From positions 45,823 to 109,822 of IMG/VR virus record IMGVR_UViG_3300020054_000866: DNA of 64,000 bases. One strand, written 5' to 3'. Positions 53,807 through 60,474 of the stretch are shown in pieces. The notes beneath the pieces were generated by a model. That model did not search any database and had not been told where the DNA came from. It saw only the letters and a program-made list of their open reading frames with translations. Positions within the stretch are counted from its first letter, which is position 1. The number at the start of each line of letters is the position of its first letter. This DNA is from a virus. Made by a program: the position numbers and the translations under genes.

Positions 53807-54423
53807 GTTCTACTCAGTCTTCTTCTCATTGCCGAGTACGTAACATCGGCCGCGTCGGCGAGCTCACGAACTGAGACGCCGCGTTCAGCCTCGGATCTAC
53901 AGATCATTGTCAGTTCGGCGTTTGCTCGAGCGTGCGGTCCGTCGGGATTTGTGCCGGCGCGGTAGCGACGTGCGATCGGTGAGATCTCGGCGATTCTCTC
54001 TCGAGCGGCTGATGACAACTCAGGAGCGTTCGGATCAAATCGAGTAGCGATCTTTCTGGCGTTTCTGGCGTTTCTGGCGTTTCTGTCTGGCGCCGCGGAG
54101 GAAGCGGCAGCGGAGGAGGTGGATGAGGAGGGAGAGGAAAAGCTCTCTTTTTCCGCCGTCCTTAAGATTGTAGAAGAAGAAGAAGAAGAAGAAGAAGAAG
54201 AGAGGGGAGGCAATGGAAAGATGTGTGTTTGAGGTGAGTGTGTTGTGGGGCGAGTGACCCAGGCGCGCACCGTTGACCGCGTTCTCGGCGGGTCCAGGGC
54301 CTCACCAATTGCCGCGAGCGGCCAACCCGCCTTGTGGAGGGCGGTGGCTCTCGCATGGAGCGCCGGGCCCTTTAATGCACGCAAGAGACCAATCTCGGAA
54401 TTCGGTAGCCTCTTCTTCGACAC
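53803..54423 (-). CDS. HTH DNA-binding protein, possible small terminase subunit
   Basis: A 206-residue protein with two helix-turn-helix-like regions: ALHARATALHKAGWPLAAIG near residue 30, and GVSVRELADAADVTYSAMRR at the C terminus. The middle is low complexity: a run of ten Ser and several RNA repeats, both from simple DNA repeats. As first gene of the head operon it could be the small terminase or a regulator. The GTG start has no ribosome site but lies exactly 6 nt after TACTAT, so a leaderless transcript is likely. Confidence 0.55.
   Translation of the reverse strand: MSKKRLPNSEIGLLRALKGPALHARATALHKAGWPLAAIGEALDPPRTRSTVRAWVTRPTTHSPQTHIFPLPPLSSSSSSSSSSTILRTAEKESFSSPSSSTSSAAASSAAPDRNARNARNARKIATRFDPNAPELSSAARERIAEISPIARRYRAGTNPDGPHARANAELTMICRSEAERGVSVRELADAADVTYSAMRRRLSRT
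54053..54085 (-). repeat. Tandem 9-bp repeat in the HTH gene
   Basis: Three full copies of tttctggcg plus a partial fourth, encoding the repeated Arg-Asn-Ala on the minus strand. Confidence 0.9.
54172..54201 (-). repeat. (AGA)10 trinucleotide microsatellite
   Basis: Ten perfect AGA units on the plus strand, read as a Ser tract on the minus strand. A change in copy number would keep the frame, so length variation is tolerable. Confidence 0.95.
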
Positions 54424-54429
54424 TCTCTT

Positions 54430-54435
54430 ATAGTA
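54430..54435 (-). promoter_or_regulatory. Late promoter -10 (TACTAT) for the head operon
   Basis: TACTAT on the minus strand, 6 nt before the GTG at 54423, preceded by TGT as in the promoter at 57742. There is no CTAAAGA box and no -35 consensus. It would start transcription at or next to the GTG. Confidence 0.5.
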
Positions 54436-54457
54436 ACATAACGACGGCGGAAAAAAG

Positions 54458-54613
54458 TGTACATTTTGCGGTTGCTTTGTACATTCAGCGTTTTCTCTCT
54501 CAAATGCTCACCCGCTCTGCGGCGGATCGCTCTTCAGGGGCCTCCTCTTTTTCTGCCGCTCTTTCATTCATCGACGACGCGGAAGAAGTGTACAAATCCG
54601 ACGACTTTGTACA
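54458..54613. promoter_or_regulatory. Two pairs of TGTACA sites (operator candidates)
   Basis: TGTACA occurs at 54458, 54478, 54589 and 54608. The pairs have start-to-start spacings of 20 and 19 nt, about two helical turns, and the second copy of each pair is preceded by TT. A palindromic hexamer repeated at helical phase is typical of dimeric regulator binding. Confidence 0.4.
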
Positions 54614-55211
54614 AAGGGGCAAAGTGGTTTGGACGTGAGAGAGTGAGGCGCGTTATTCGGAGGCGCTTTTGAAACGTTTCGAGCACTTTTTCTGAGCGAG
54701 AGAGCGAGAGCGAGAGCGAGAGAGCTTAGCGAGAGAAAAGTCTCTCTTAGCGTGAGAAGTGTCACTTTTGGCAACTGTCAACTTTTTCCTGCTTGAGAGC
54801 AAGAGAGAAGTTGTGAGCGCTCTTTCTCTTGCTACTTGTCTGAGCTCTCAGAGGAGACGTTGACATGACGACGAGGTAGTCACTACTTGAGGCCTACAAC
54901 TGCCTAGGAGAATGTCGTCGACGCTTGAGCAGGCAGCTTACCTGCCTCTCCACCTCTTGAGGTCGAGACACCAGCCAGGTAGTGGTCGCCTGCTGCCTTG
55001 TGGCGTCTGAGTGGCCTCTGAGTGGTCAAGTAGGCCTTGTAGTGTGCGCCTGCCTGCCTGCCAGGCCTGCCAGGGCCATGGCCATGGCCAACATGCTTTT
55101 CTGTGGTCAAAGTCTGCCAGCGAACAGGAAAGTGCAAAGTTTTTTTCGTTGAGTGACAACGACTTCCAAGCTTTCTGCAAAAAAGTTTGGTAAAGGGGGT
55201 GTACTTTTGAT

Positions 55212-55227
55212 CTAAAGATGATACTAT
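55212..55227 (+). promoter_or_regulatory. CTAAAGA-N3-TACTAT promoter (plus strand)
   Basis: CTAAAGA at 55212-55218, spacer tga, TACTAT at 55222-55227, then GGTCTA. The stretch is nearly identical over about 22 nt to the minus-strand promoter at 57742. It drives the small membrane protein gene at 55283 with a leader of about 50 nt. Confidence 0.65.
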
Positions 55228-55282
55228 GGTCTATAACAAGCCAGCCGCACCCGCAAAGGTGCAACGACGAAAGGAAAACCAA

Positions 55283-55513
55283 ATGAATATGAAGAAGCTT
55301 CCCGCACTCATCGCCACCGCGATCGTCGCCCTCTTCGGGTTTGGAATGATTGCCGCATTCATTGCTGACGTCAACAAGACGTACGACATGAGCGGCATGA
55401 CCGCATGGGAAACCGTCATCGCGGTCTCAGTCTTCCTCTTCTTCATCGGCGTCATGACTACCGCATGCGTCGGCATCTACGAGACGCTGACTGACAACTA
55501 CGACGAGATCTGA
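55283..55513 (+). CDS. Small two-TM membrane protein
   Basis: A 76-residue protein starting at ATG 55283 with aaggaaaa upstream. It has an N-terminal Lys pair and then a first membrane helix (LPALIATAIVALFGFGMIAA). After a short periplasmic loop comes a second helix (TVIAVSVFLFFIGVMTTA) and an acidic C terminus. It is the only plus-strand gene in the right arm, with its own promoter and terminator. Its size and layout suit a holin-like or superinfection-exclusion protein, but no family is recognised. Confidence 0.75.
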   Translation: MNMKKLPALIATAIVALFGFGMIAAFIADVNKTYDMSGMTAWETVIAVSVFLFFIGVMTTACVGIYETLTDNYDEI

Positions 55514-55540
55514 CCGCAAAGGAGCAAGCCGCACGGAAAA

Positions 55541-55562
55541 GGCCGGGGTGAATGCCCCGGCC
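55541..55562. terminator. Bidirectional terminator hairpin
   Basis: A perfect 8-bp GC stem (ggccgggg and ccccggcc, loop tgaatg). The pairing extends through ggaaaa and tcttcc with one mismatch. It lies between the convergent genes ending at 55513 (plus) and 55590 (minus), so it can serve both. Confidence 0.75.
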
Positions 55563-55589
55563 TCTTCCGCGTGTGGTGAAATGCGGCGA

Positions 55590-56147
55590 TCAGTTGACGA
55601 CGGTCACGTTGCAGTCATCCGCAAACAGAGACTCAAGTGTCTCCATCGTGATGACCCCTTCGCCGTCAAGACCCTCGTCGGATTGGTACTGAGCGACAGC
55701 CGCAAGGGTGAGGTCTCCATACCAACCGTCCTTGTCAGTGTACGCGTCGGGGTAGCCGAGCTCGGTCAGGCGACGCTGGACGTGGTGAATTGACAGCGAC
55801 TTCTTCGCGGCCTTGTTCTTGAAGACGCAAGCCGCAAGTGACACGTTGTCAGTTTCGTTGCCACTGACTGCTGCGCCACCCGGCGATGGGTCGCGTCGTT
55901 TCTTTGAAGCCGGCTTTGACTTTGGCTTCGGCTCTGGCTTCGGCTCTGGCTCTTCCGCGGCAGCGACAACAGCAGTCTCTCCTACCGGGCGCTCGAACTT
56001 GGTGCCGTCCTGCACCTTGCCATCGCCATCGCCATCTGTGGCGTCTGGGTTGTAGCCATCGCCGATTGGGCGCTCGAACTCTGTCCCTTCCTGGACTACT
56101 CCGTCGCCGTCGCCGTCTTTGGCGTCTGGGTTGAACTCTGTGCTCAT
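55590..56147 (-). CDS. Peptidoglycan-binding-domain protein with DGDGDG repeats
   Basis: A 185-residue protein starting at ATG 56147 (aggaag upstream). Two tandem ~24-residue units carry NPDAKDGDGDGVVQEGTEFE and NPDATDGDGDGKVQDGTKFE, calcium-loop-like sequences. Then comes a Pro/Lys linker (~70-95), and a C-terminal peptidoglycan-binding fold (HHVQRRLTELGYPDAYTDKDG ... GWYGDLTLAAVAQYQSDEG). No catalytic domain is present, so it is not a complete lysin. It may be a virion protein that touches the cell wall. It is next to the large terminase gene. Confidence 0.75.
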   Translation of the reverse strand: MSTEFNPDAKDGDGDGVVQEGTEFERPIGDGYNPDATDGDGDGKVQDGTKFERPVGETAVVAAAEEPEPKPEPKPKSKPASKKRRDPSPGGAAVSGNETDNVSLAACVFKNKAAKKSLSIHHVQRRLTELGYPDAYTDKDGWYGDLTLAAVAQYQSDEGLDGEGVITMETLESLFADDCNVTVVN

Positions 56148-56177
56148 GTTACACTTCCTTGTTCGGTTTGGTATCAA

Positions 56178-57599
56178 TTACCGTACTGTAAATACTCTAC
56201 CACCTCTGCCCGTTGACGACTGCCCTCCACGGAACGCTGGCAGTCTTCTTGACGCGACAGACTTGGCAGTGATCGTGCCTCCGACAAAACCTTTCGGCGG
56301 TTTGATGAGCAGCGCGGTGAGCGCGTGTACGAGCGCGTCGATTCTGTCTGGCGACTTCCCCTCGCCGGGAATCCACGCGATCATCTGCGACTCGAGCTCC
56401 GGAAGGTAGTTGATGTGGTGGACTCGGTTCTGTTCGTACGCGAGCGTAACTGGTTCGGCGCGAAGCGCCTTGCCATGTTTCGAGTGTACCTCGAGAACCT
56501 TGATCGACGGGTCGATTGCGAGGATGGCGTTCGTGACAAGGGCGCCGCCCTGGTTGACTTCTGCCACGACAGGGCACGAGTACTTTCGCGCCATCTCGAC
56601 GACCTTGTTCGCCCATTGCTCAGGTGAGCCGTGGATACTTGCGTCCTCGAGAACCCACGCGTTGCGTTTGTACAGATCTCGCTCGCCTGTCGACGCGCAG
56701 ACGACAATCCCGCACTCGTCTCTTGGGTTCTCGGCGACTGACGGGTCGACACCAACTACTCTGAGTGGCGCCGAGTGCGGGAACCCGGTTTCTCTCGATC
56801 GTTCGATGAGTTCATCTGTCCAGAGCGCGCCTTCGACGTCGGAGAGCATCTCGCCGTAGAGCTCCTGCGCAGCAAGCCGCGTTCCAGCGTAGACACCGGT
56901 GATCGCGTCGAGATACGTCGACGAAAGGTTGCCGGCGTTGTCAAGCGTCGATCCTCTCGAGATGCGAACGTTGTAACCCTTCTCGGATTCCGCAAGCAGC
57001 GAGTACAGAACCGGCACGCGTTTCGGCGTGGTCGTGCAGATGATCTGTGGCGCCTTCCCAAGACGAGTGGCGACGCGAAGGTTGTCCCACGATGTCATTC
57101 CAGCCGCGTCCGGCGACTGCCGCCATGCCGCGATCTCGTCTGCCCAGGCGTAGTGGAACTGCGGACCACGAAGGCCGTCTGGTTCGTCCGCGGTGAAGCA
57201 CGTCGCGGTGTTTCCGTTCGGCCACGTCAGTCGTCGCTTCGACGGCTCGTACAGTGGGCGCTCGCTCGGCGGCGAGACGCTGATGATCCCAGACTCGCCC
57301 TCGACGATGACGTCACGCACGTCAGCCGCAGTACGTGCGACGAGCGCGAAACGTATTTGACCCTGCGAAGTGTCCTTCGCCTTCTCACGGACCCACTCGG
57401 CGGCTGATCGCGTCTTGCCGGCGCCTCTGCCCGCGAGGTACATCCAAATTGACCAATCGGTTCCGTCAGGCGGTAGCTGTTCGGGCCTCGCCCAGGCTCG
57501 CCAGTCCCAAACGAGCGCGTCCATGTCTACTCCGTCGAGCAGCGCGGCGCGTTCTTCGTCTGGGAGCAGGGCGAGCCGCTCCATCATGCTCTTGCCCAT
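56178..57599 (-). CDS. terL: Terminase large subunit
   Basis: A 473-residue packaging ATPase-nuclease. Walker A is LAGRGAGKTRSAAEW (Lys 62), Walker B is WADEIAAW near residue 150, and the nuclease begins with VVGVDPSVAENP near 288. The C-terminal acidic motif is RIDALVHALTALL. Length fits the family. The start has no Shine-Dalgarno but lies 6 nt after TACAAT, and the small gene's stop at 57612 is nearby. It is separated from portal by the non-coding hub and two smaller units. Confidence 0.93.
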   Translation of the reverse strand: MGKSMMERLALLPDEERAALLDGVDMDALVWDWRAWARPEQLPPDGTDWSIWMYLAGRGAGKTRSAAEWVREKAKDTSQGQIRFALVARTAADVRDVIVEGESGIISVSPPSERPLYEPSKRRLTWPNGNTATCFTADEPDGLRGPQFHYAWADEIAAWRQSPDAAGMTSWDNLRVATRLGKAPQIICTTTPKRVPVLYSLLAESEKGYNVRISRGSTLDNAGNLSSTYLDAITGVYAGTRLAAQELYGEMLSDVEGALWTDELIERSRETGFPHSAPLRVVGVDPSVAENPRDECGIVVCASTGERDLYKRNAWVLEDASIHGSPEQWANKVVEMARKYSCPVVAEVNQGGALVTNAILAIDPSIKVLEVHSKHGKALRAEPVTLAYEQNRVHHINYLPELESQMIAWIPGEGKSPDRIDALVHALTALLIKPPKGFVGGTITAKSVASRRLPAFRGGQSSTGRGGRVFTVR

Positions 57600-57605
57600 G
57601 GCAAG

Positions 57606-57611
57606 ATTGTA
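57606..57611 (-). promoter_or_regulatory. -10 box (TACAAT) for terL, leaderless arrangement
   Basis: TACAAT on the minus strand with exactly 6 nt (CTTGCC) before the terL ATG. No CTAAAGA box at the 3-nt spacing. It overlaps the end of the upstream small gene. Confidence 0.5.
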
Positions 57612-57734
57612 TCACTTCTTGGTCTTCGGCTTCTTCGAACCTCGCCAAGCCCAGTGACCTGCGCCACCGACAAACTTGGTCGAAGACCCTGGAATCGGTC
57701 GGCGGATTGCTTCGTTACCCTGGTTACCTGTCAT
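57612..57734 (-). CDS. Small basic peptide upstream of terL
   Basis: A 40-residue ORF from ATG 57734, or 43 residues from ATG 57743. It contains RRPIPGSSTKFVGGAGHWAW and ends in a Lys-rich tail. The 57743 ATG lies inside the promoter sequence, so 57734, 7 nt downstream of TACTAT, is preferred and would be leaderless. It could be a small packaging or DNA-binding protein. No homologue recognised; too short for confidence. Confidence 0.5.
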   Translation of the reverse strand: MTGNQGNEAIRRPIPGSSTKFVGGAGHWAWRGSKKPKTKK

Positions 57735-57741
57735 GTAGACC

Positions 57742-57757
57742 ATAGTAACATCTTTAG
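57742..57757 (-). promoter_or_regulatory. CTAAAGA-N3-TACTAT promoter (minus strand)
   Basis: On the minus strand CTAAAGA (57751-57757), spacer TGT, TACTAT (57742-57747), then GGTCTACATG. It is nearly identical to the plus-strand promoter at 55212. It drives the 40-residue peptide and terL. Confidence 0.65.
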
Positions 57758-57768
57758 TTTTGAGTTTC

Positions 57769-57993
57769 TTAGCCCTTTGCCGCTGCTTGAAGGTGCTCGA
57801 TCTCGGCTCGCAGCTCTGCGATCACCGAACGAAGCTTTTCGGACTCGGCGACAGCTCTGAGCATGTTGTCGCGATACTCTGTCGTCAAGGACTTGATGTG
57901 CTCTCGAAGATGCCGTATCTCGTCCGCTGCGTTGTGCGCCGCGTTGACTATTGCGGTTTCGGGTGGATCTGACTCGACCTCAAAGAATGTCAC
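57769..57993 (-). CDS. Small coiled-coil protein
   Basis: A 74-residue protein. After a short start, residues ~18-70 form a continuous heptad helix (DEIRHLREHIKSLTTEYRDN then LRSVIAELRAEIEHLQAAA). Its ATG overlaps the upstream stop (ATGA). The upstream gene encodes another coiled-coil protein, so the two may pair. No function recognised. Confidence 0.65.
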   Translation of the reverse strand: MTFFEVESDPPETAIVNAAHNAADEIRHLREHIKSLTTEYRDNMLRAVAESEKLRSVIAELRAEIEHLQAAAKG

Positions 57994-58325
57994 GATGCGT
58001 CTCCTCCCCGGGCATCATCCCAAGCGTCTAGAGCGCTGTCCCAGCGGCCAGTTCTGATGCTGGCAGCAAGATGATCACCGGCATTGCGGAGTCGTTCAAT
58101 GACGAGGCGAGCATCGTCGAGTTCGTCTTCGGCGTTGGAGATGTCTTGGCTGATGCCTGCCGTTTTTGCCTGCCATTGATCACGCTCTGTGGCGAGACGC
58201 TCGATCTCGTCGGCAGCGTCGTCGAACAGTGAACCGGACAGCATCGTCACAGTCGCTTCGCCCTGAGACTCATCAACGACCCGAGCCATGGTTCTCAAGT
58301 CTTCTACGATGTTTCTGTCACTCAT
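57990..58325 (-). CDS. Coiled-coil protein
   Basis: A 111-residue protein starting at ATG 58325, which overlaps the preceding stop by one base (TGATG). Residues ~36-85 are helical with Glu/Asp/Arg heptads (DAADEIERLATERDQWQAKT ... AEDELDDARLVIERLR). The pattern resembles small phage proteins annotated as regulators of head or DNA binding, but I assign none. Confidence 0.65.
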   Translation of the reverse strand: MSDRNIVEDLRTMARVVDESQGEATVTMLSGSLFDDAADEIERLATERDQWQAKTAGISQDISNAEDELDDARLVIERLRNAGDHLAASIRTGRWDSALDAWDDARGGDAS

Positions 58326-58798
58326 CAGCCGGCAAGAGCTTCGATCTGTCCGAAGTGCTCTGGGCAGACGTAGCGAACTACATGCCGCATCCAAAGTCCG
58401 ATGCTTTCGTTGAGCGTCGGGTCTACTTCGGACACCATCAGCATGACCTCGACGAGAAGCCTGTCGATCGCGAACCCCTGATCAAGCGAATCACAAATGC
58501 CGGCGGCGAGGTTGATGAGAACGTCATCCGTATAGCTGTAGTACCACAGAGGCGTGTCTTCTCTGACCATGTCAAGGTAGACGTCTGGTTGGTACCCGTT
58601 CATCGGCGGCTCTTCGTACGGAGCCAGAGTCGGGCGCGTTTCAGAGGTTGGCACCTCGGCAGTAGTTGTCGGAGGCACAGTCGTGTCCGCTGGCTCTTCT
58701 GCCGCGGGTGGCGTCGTAGTTGTTGCTTCGACGTACACGATCCTCTCTCCGCCGCAGGCGGCCAAAAAGATAATCGGTAGAAGAATTGTCTTTTTCAT
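58325..58798 (-). CDS. Secreted lipoprotein, DUF732-like
   Basis: A 157-residue protein starting at ATG 58798 with aaggga upstream. It has a signal peptide MKKTILLPIIFLAACGG with a lipobox (LAAC), then a Thr/Pro/Glu-rich linker (~30-75), and a C-terminal helical domain of DUF732 type with two Cys (AAGICDSL and RYVCPEHFG). It would be anchored on the outer face of the cytoplasmic membrane. Phage lipoproteins of this kind often block entry of other phages; that role is inference. Confidence 0.75.
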   Translation of the reverse strand: MKKTILLPIIFLAACGGERIVYVEATTTTPPAAEEPADTTVPPTTTAEVPTSETRPTLAPYEEPPMNGYQPDVYLDMVREDTPLWYYSYTDDVLINLAAGICDSLDQGFAIDRLLVEVMLMVSEVDPTLNESIGLWMRHVVRYVCPEHFGQIEALAG

Positions 58799-58857
58799 TG
58801 TCGTTTCCCTTCGCTGCAGCGTCGTACAGCCATCATACACGTGTGACCGGCAGAACC

Positions 58858-59025
58858 CTAGACACACTTGTGCTTTCTGTGCCACTTCTCGACGTGCGCC
58901 CACGTCGACCAGCGAAATGACTTTCTTCCGCAGATCGTGCACTGCCCTCTGCGATTCGGTGAGCCTGGCTCGATTTCGACGAGCGTTCGAGCGTCACTTG
59001 CTTCTTCCGTGTGATCTGTTCGCAT
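58858..59025 (-). CDS. Small C2H2-like zinc-finger protein
   Basis: A 55-residue ORF from ATG 59025, overlapping the upstream gene by 32 nt in another frame. It contains GQCTICGRKSFRWSTWAH and then EKWHRKHKC, giving CxxC-x12-H-x4-H spacing as in a zinc finger. The frame overlaps a longer open frame (58833-59117) that lacks such motifs and is rejected. Probably a nucleic-acid-binding peptide. Confidence 0.5.
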   Translation of the reverse strand: MRTDHTEEASDARTLVEIEPGSPNRRGQCTICGRKSFRWSTWAHVEKWHRKHKCV

Positions 59026-59368
59026 TTCTCAAGTTCTTCTGTCGTGTGATGTCTTTTATTCCACGCCAGGGCTCGTCTAACGGTGTAGACAACCCTGCCG
59101 CACGAGCGTGAAGGCACTCGATCATGAGGATGCCACGCGGTGTGATTTCGTACGCAGATGTCTCGTCATTCCGCGTGGCTAGACCTTCGTCTACAAACTT
59201 CTTCAAGACGATTGTCACTCGGCGATTCTCGAGGTCTCTCGGATTGAACGCGGTGATCTCGTCTACGGTCATCGACTTTCTCGCTGACTTCAAGACCGTG
59301 AGAATGAAGTACGGCTTGCCATGCAGAGTAAGCGGGAACGGCTCGACGAGGCGTGCTGACTTTGCCAT
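58994..59368 (-). CDS. Winged-helix DNA-binding-like protein
   Basis: A 124-residue protein. FILTVLKSARKSMTVDEITA, then RRVTIVLKKFVDEGLATRND, then AYEITPRGILMIE match a winged helix: helix-turn-helix, recognition helix and beta wing. The C terminus is basic. It is a candidate early regulator in the right arm. ATG 59368 follows the zinc-finger gene's stop by 9 nt. Confidence 0.65.
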   Translation of the reverse strand: MAKSARLVEPFPLTLHGKPYFILTVLKSARKSMTVDEITAFNPRDLENRRVTIVLKKFVDEGLATRNDETSAYEITPRGILMIECLHARAAGLSTPLDEPWRGIKDITRQKNLRNANRSHGRSK

Positions 59369-59377
59369 CGAAGTCTC

Positions 59378-59629
59378 CTAGGTTCTTTTGTGTTGGTCGT
59401 CGATTGCAAGGCTGAATCCGCAGTGAGGGCACACTCGGCGCTCACCGTCGTCGACAGTTTCCATGTCCATGAGGCACTTGCCGCAGATCAGAACTCGACC
59501 CTTCCAACGCTCTTTCTTGGGAACGTAGCGCGTGGCGTGTTCAAGTGTCAGATGCGCAGCGTGCTCCGTCGCTCGCTCGAAGCCTTTGCCACAGCGCCGG
59601 CAAACATGCTTGAGCTTCGACTTCGCCAT
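59378..59629 (-). CDS. Zinc-finger protein (two Cys/His clusters)
   Basis: An 83-residue protein from ATG 59629. The first cluster is CRRCGKGFERATEHAAHLTLEH, in effect CxxC ... H ... H (only part is listed here to show the metal residues: CRRCGKGF and HLTLEH). The second is ICGKCLMDM ... CPHCG, a CxxC ... CxxC ribbon. Two metal sites in so small a protein suggest nucleic-acid binding. The start is 1 nt after the preceding TGA. Confidence 0.65.
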   Translation of the reverse strand: MAKSKLKHVCRRCGKGFERATEHAAHLTLEHATRYVPKKERWKGRVLICGKCLMDMETVDDGERRVCPHCGFSLAIDDQHKRT

Positions 59630-59630
59630 C

Positions 59631-59975
59631 TCAGTACAGCGACGCGACCTTGTGCGTGTCTGAGACATCGAGCATGGTGCTCCAGACGCCTCCGCATGCT
59701 GCCGCCCACTGCTTTCCTCGAGAAACCTTGACGCGGTCCTTGAAGTTCGAGTAGTTGAGCGTGTCGACCTGCCCTGCAAGCCACTCCGCGTACGTCCCGG
59801 GCGACACGAACACTCGGTGCTCGTAGTCACGATGAGGCGTCGAGATGATCTCAGTTTCCTCGAGATTCGCGATGGACTCCAATGAACGCACGTCTCGAGC
59901 GCGAACCGTAAGCTTCCCATCGTCGCGATTGTGATTGACGACGCTTACAAAACCTTCTTGGGTGAACACCCACAT
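59631..59975 (-). CDS. Conserved phage hypothetical protein (MWVFT family)
   Basis: A 114-residue protein. It starts MWVFTQEGFVSVVNHNRD, then KLTVRARDVRSLESI, PHRDYEHRVFVS and ending with GGVWSTMLDVSDTHK. This is a widespread small phage and actinobacterial family without known function. A strong site ggagga precedes the ATG, and the CTAAAGA promoter at 60030 supplies the leader. Confidence 0.7.
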   Translation of the reverse strand: MWVFTQEGFVSVVNHNRDDGKLTVRARDVRSLESIANLEETEIISTPHRDYEHRVFVSPGTYAEWLAGQVDTLNYSNFKDRVKVSRGKQWAAACGGVWSTMLDVSDTHKVASLY

Positions 59976-60029
59976 ACCTATCCTCCGTCATTTTGTCATT
60001 TGGTTTGTTAGTTGTAGTGGGCTGGTGCC

Positions 60030-60045
60030 ACTATACAGTCTTTAG
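60030..60045 (-). promoter_or_regulatory. CTAAAGA-N3-TATAGT promoter
   Basis: On the minus strand CTAAAGA (60039-60045), spacer CTG, TATAGT (60030-60035). A leader of about 50 nt leads to the ggagga site and ATG at 59975. It overlaps the end of the upstream gene. Confidence 0.65.
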
Positions 60046-60264
60046 TTATTCAGCCGGCGTCTCGTCATCGAGCGCGACATTCGACTTCTTCACTTGCTCG
60101 AGGATGTCACTCGGCAGATCAGAAAACGCCATCGGCGTCACCTCAACGTTGCCGTATTCCTCCATCATGCTCCTCGAGAACATTCGGTGCATGCCGGGCA
60201 TCGCGTACGACTCGAGACGCCTTCCGTCGGAGTCGAACGCGACAATTTTGTAGATTTCGGCCAT
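60046..60264 (-). CDS. Small hypothetical protein
   Basis: A 72-residue acidic protein with EIYKIVAFDSDGRRLESYAM (a beta hairpin) followed by a helical part (LPSDILEQVKKSNVA) and an acidic tail. A good site (taaggag) lies upstream of ATG 60264, with -10-like TACAAT further back in the leader. No family recognised. Confidence 0.6.
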   Translation of the reverse strand: MAEIYKIVAFDSDGRRLESYAMPGMHRMFSRSMMEEYGNVEVTPMAFSDLPSDILEQVKKSNVALDDETPAE

Positions 60265-60299
60265 TTCTGTCTCCTTACGCCGTAGCTAGGTTCATTGTA

Positions 60300-60473
60300 T
60301 CATTGCTTTGGCGCAAGAATCGCGAGAATGATACCGTAGAGCCCAAGCGACACGACGAGCTCAGTGCTTGCACCCGCCGCTGCGGCCGCGACAGACATCG
60401 CGCCTGCCGCAGTCGCAACGACGGCAGTCCAGACTACGTCTCGCAGTCTTGAGACCCAGTCGGGACGTCGCAT
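60300..60473 (-). CDS. Small two-TM membrane protein
   Basis: A 57-residue protein from ATG 60473, 1 nt after the upstream stop. It has two hydrophobic helices: VVWTAVVATAAGAMSVAAAA and LVVSLGLYGIILAILAP, with a basic N terminus (RRPDWVSRLR). The positive-inside layout suggests an N-in hairpin. Holin-like by size only. Confidence 0.6.
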   Translation of the reverse strand: MRRPDWVSRLRDVVWTAVVATAAGAMSVAAAAAGASTELVVSLGLYGIILAILAPKQ

Positions 60474-60474
60474 G

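Larger units (their letters stand above)
54424..55225. other. Non-coding, repeat-rich intergenic hub
   Basis: About 800 nt between divergently oriented transcription units with no convincing gene. It contains four TGTACA sites in two pairs, a GCGAGA repeat cluster (54695-54735), a 9-bp inverted repeat agcaagaga/tctcttgct (54798-54833), and a seven-T run at 55140. A segment at 54900-55100 is dense in AGGC/GCCT words, with a tctgagtgg direct repeat and an adjacent ccatggccatggcc block. A four-codon ORF with a good ribosome site (ATG at 54864) is present. It could be a control region, replication origin or structured RNA locus. Confidence 0.6.

Noticed and set aside
54864-54878. Four-codon ORF (Met-Thr-Thr-Arg) with a good Shine-Dalgarno in the hub
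   Set aside because: Could be a leader peptide but no attenuator or downstream same-strand gene within range supports it; mentioned only in the hub entry.
54904-55282. Minus-strand frames in the non-coding hub (54904-55137 and 54938-55282)
   Set aside because: Translations are Gly/His/Arg-rich from repeats, have no ribosome site and overlap each other; coding is not convincing.
55590-56147. Endolysin call for the peptidoglycan-binding protein
   Set aside because: Only a binding domain and calcium-loop-like repeats are visible; no amidase, muramidase or peptidase motif.
56775-57407. Plus-strand open frame of 210 codons opposite terL
   Set aside because: Shadow of terL; Arg/Ser-rich with no motif and no ribosome site.
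58833-59117. Minus-strand frame of 94 codons overlapping the winged-helix gene
   Set aside because: No motif. The alternative 55-residue frame in the same DNA has a clear zinc-finger pattern and is preferred.
60265-60305. TACAAT element near 60290 as another CTAAAGA promoter
   Set aside because: The -10-like hexamer is present but the upstream box is CCAAAGC at a different spacing, so it was not counted with the CTAAAGA family.
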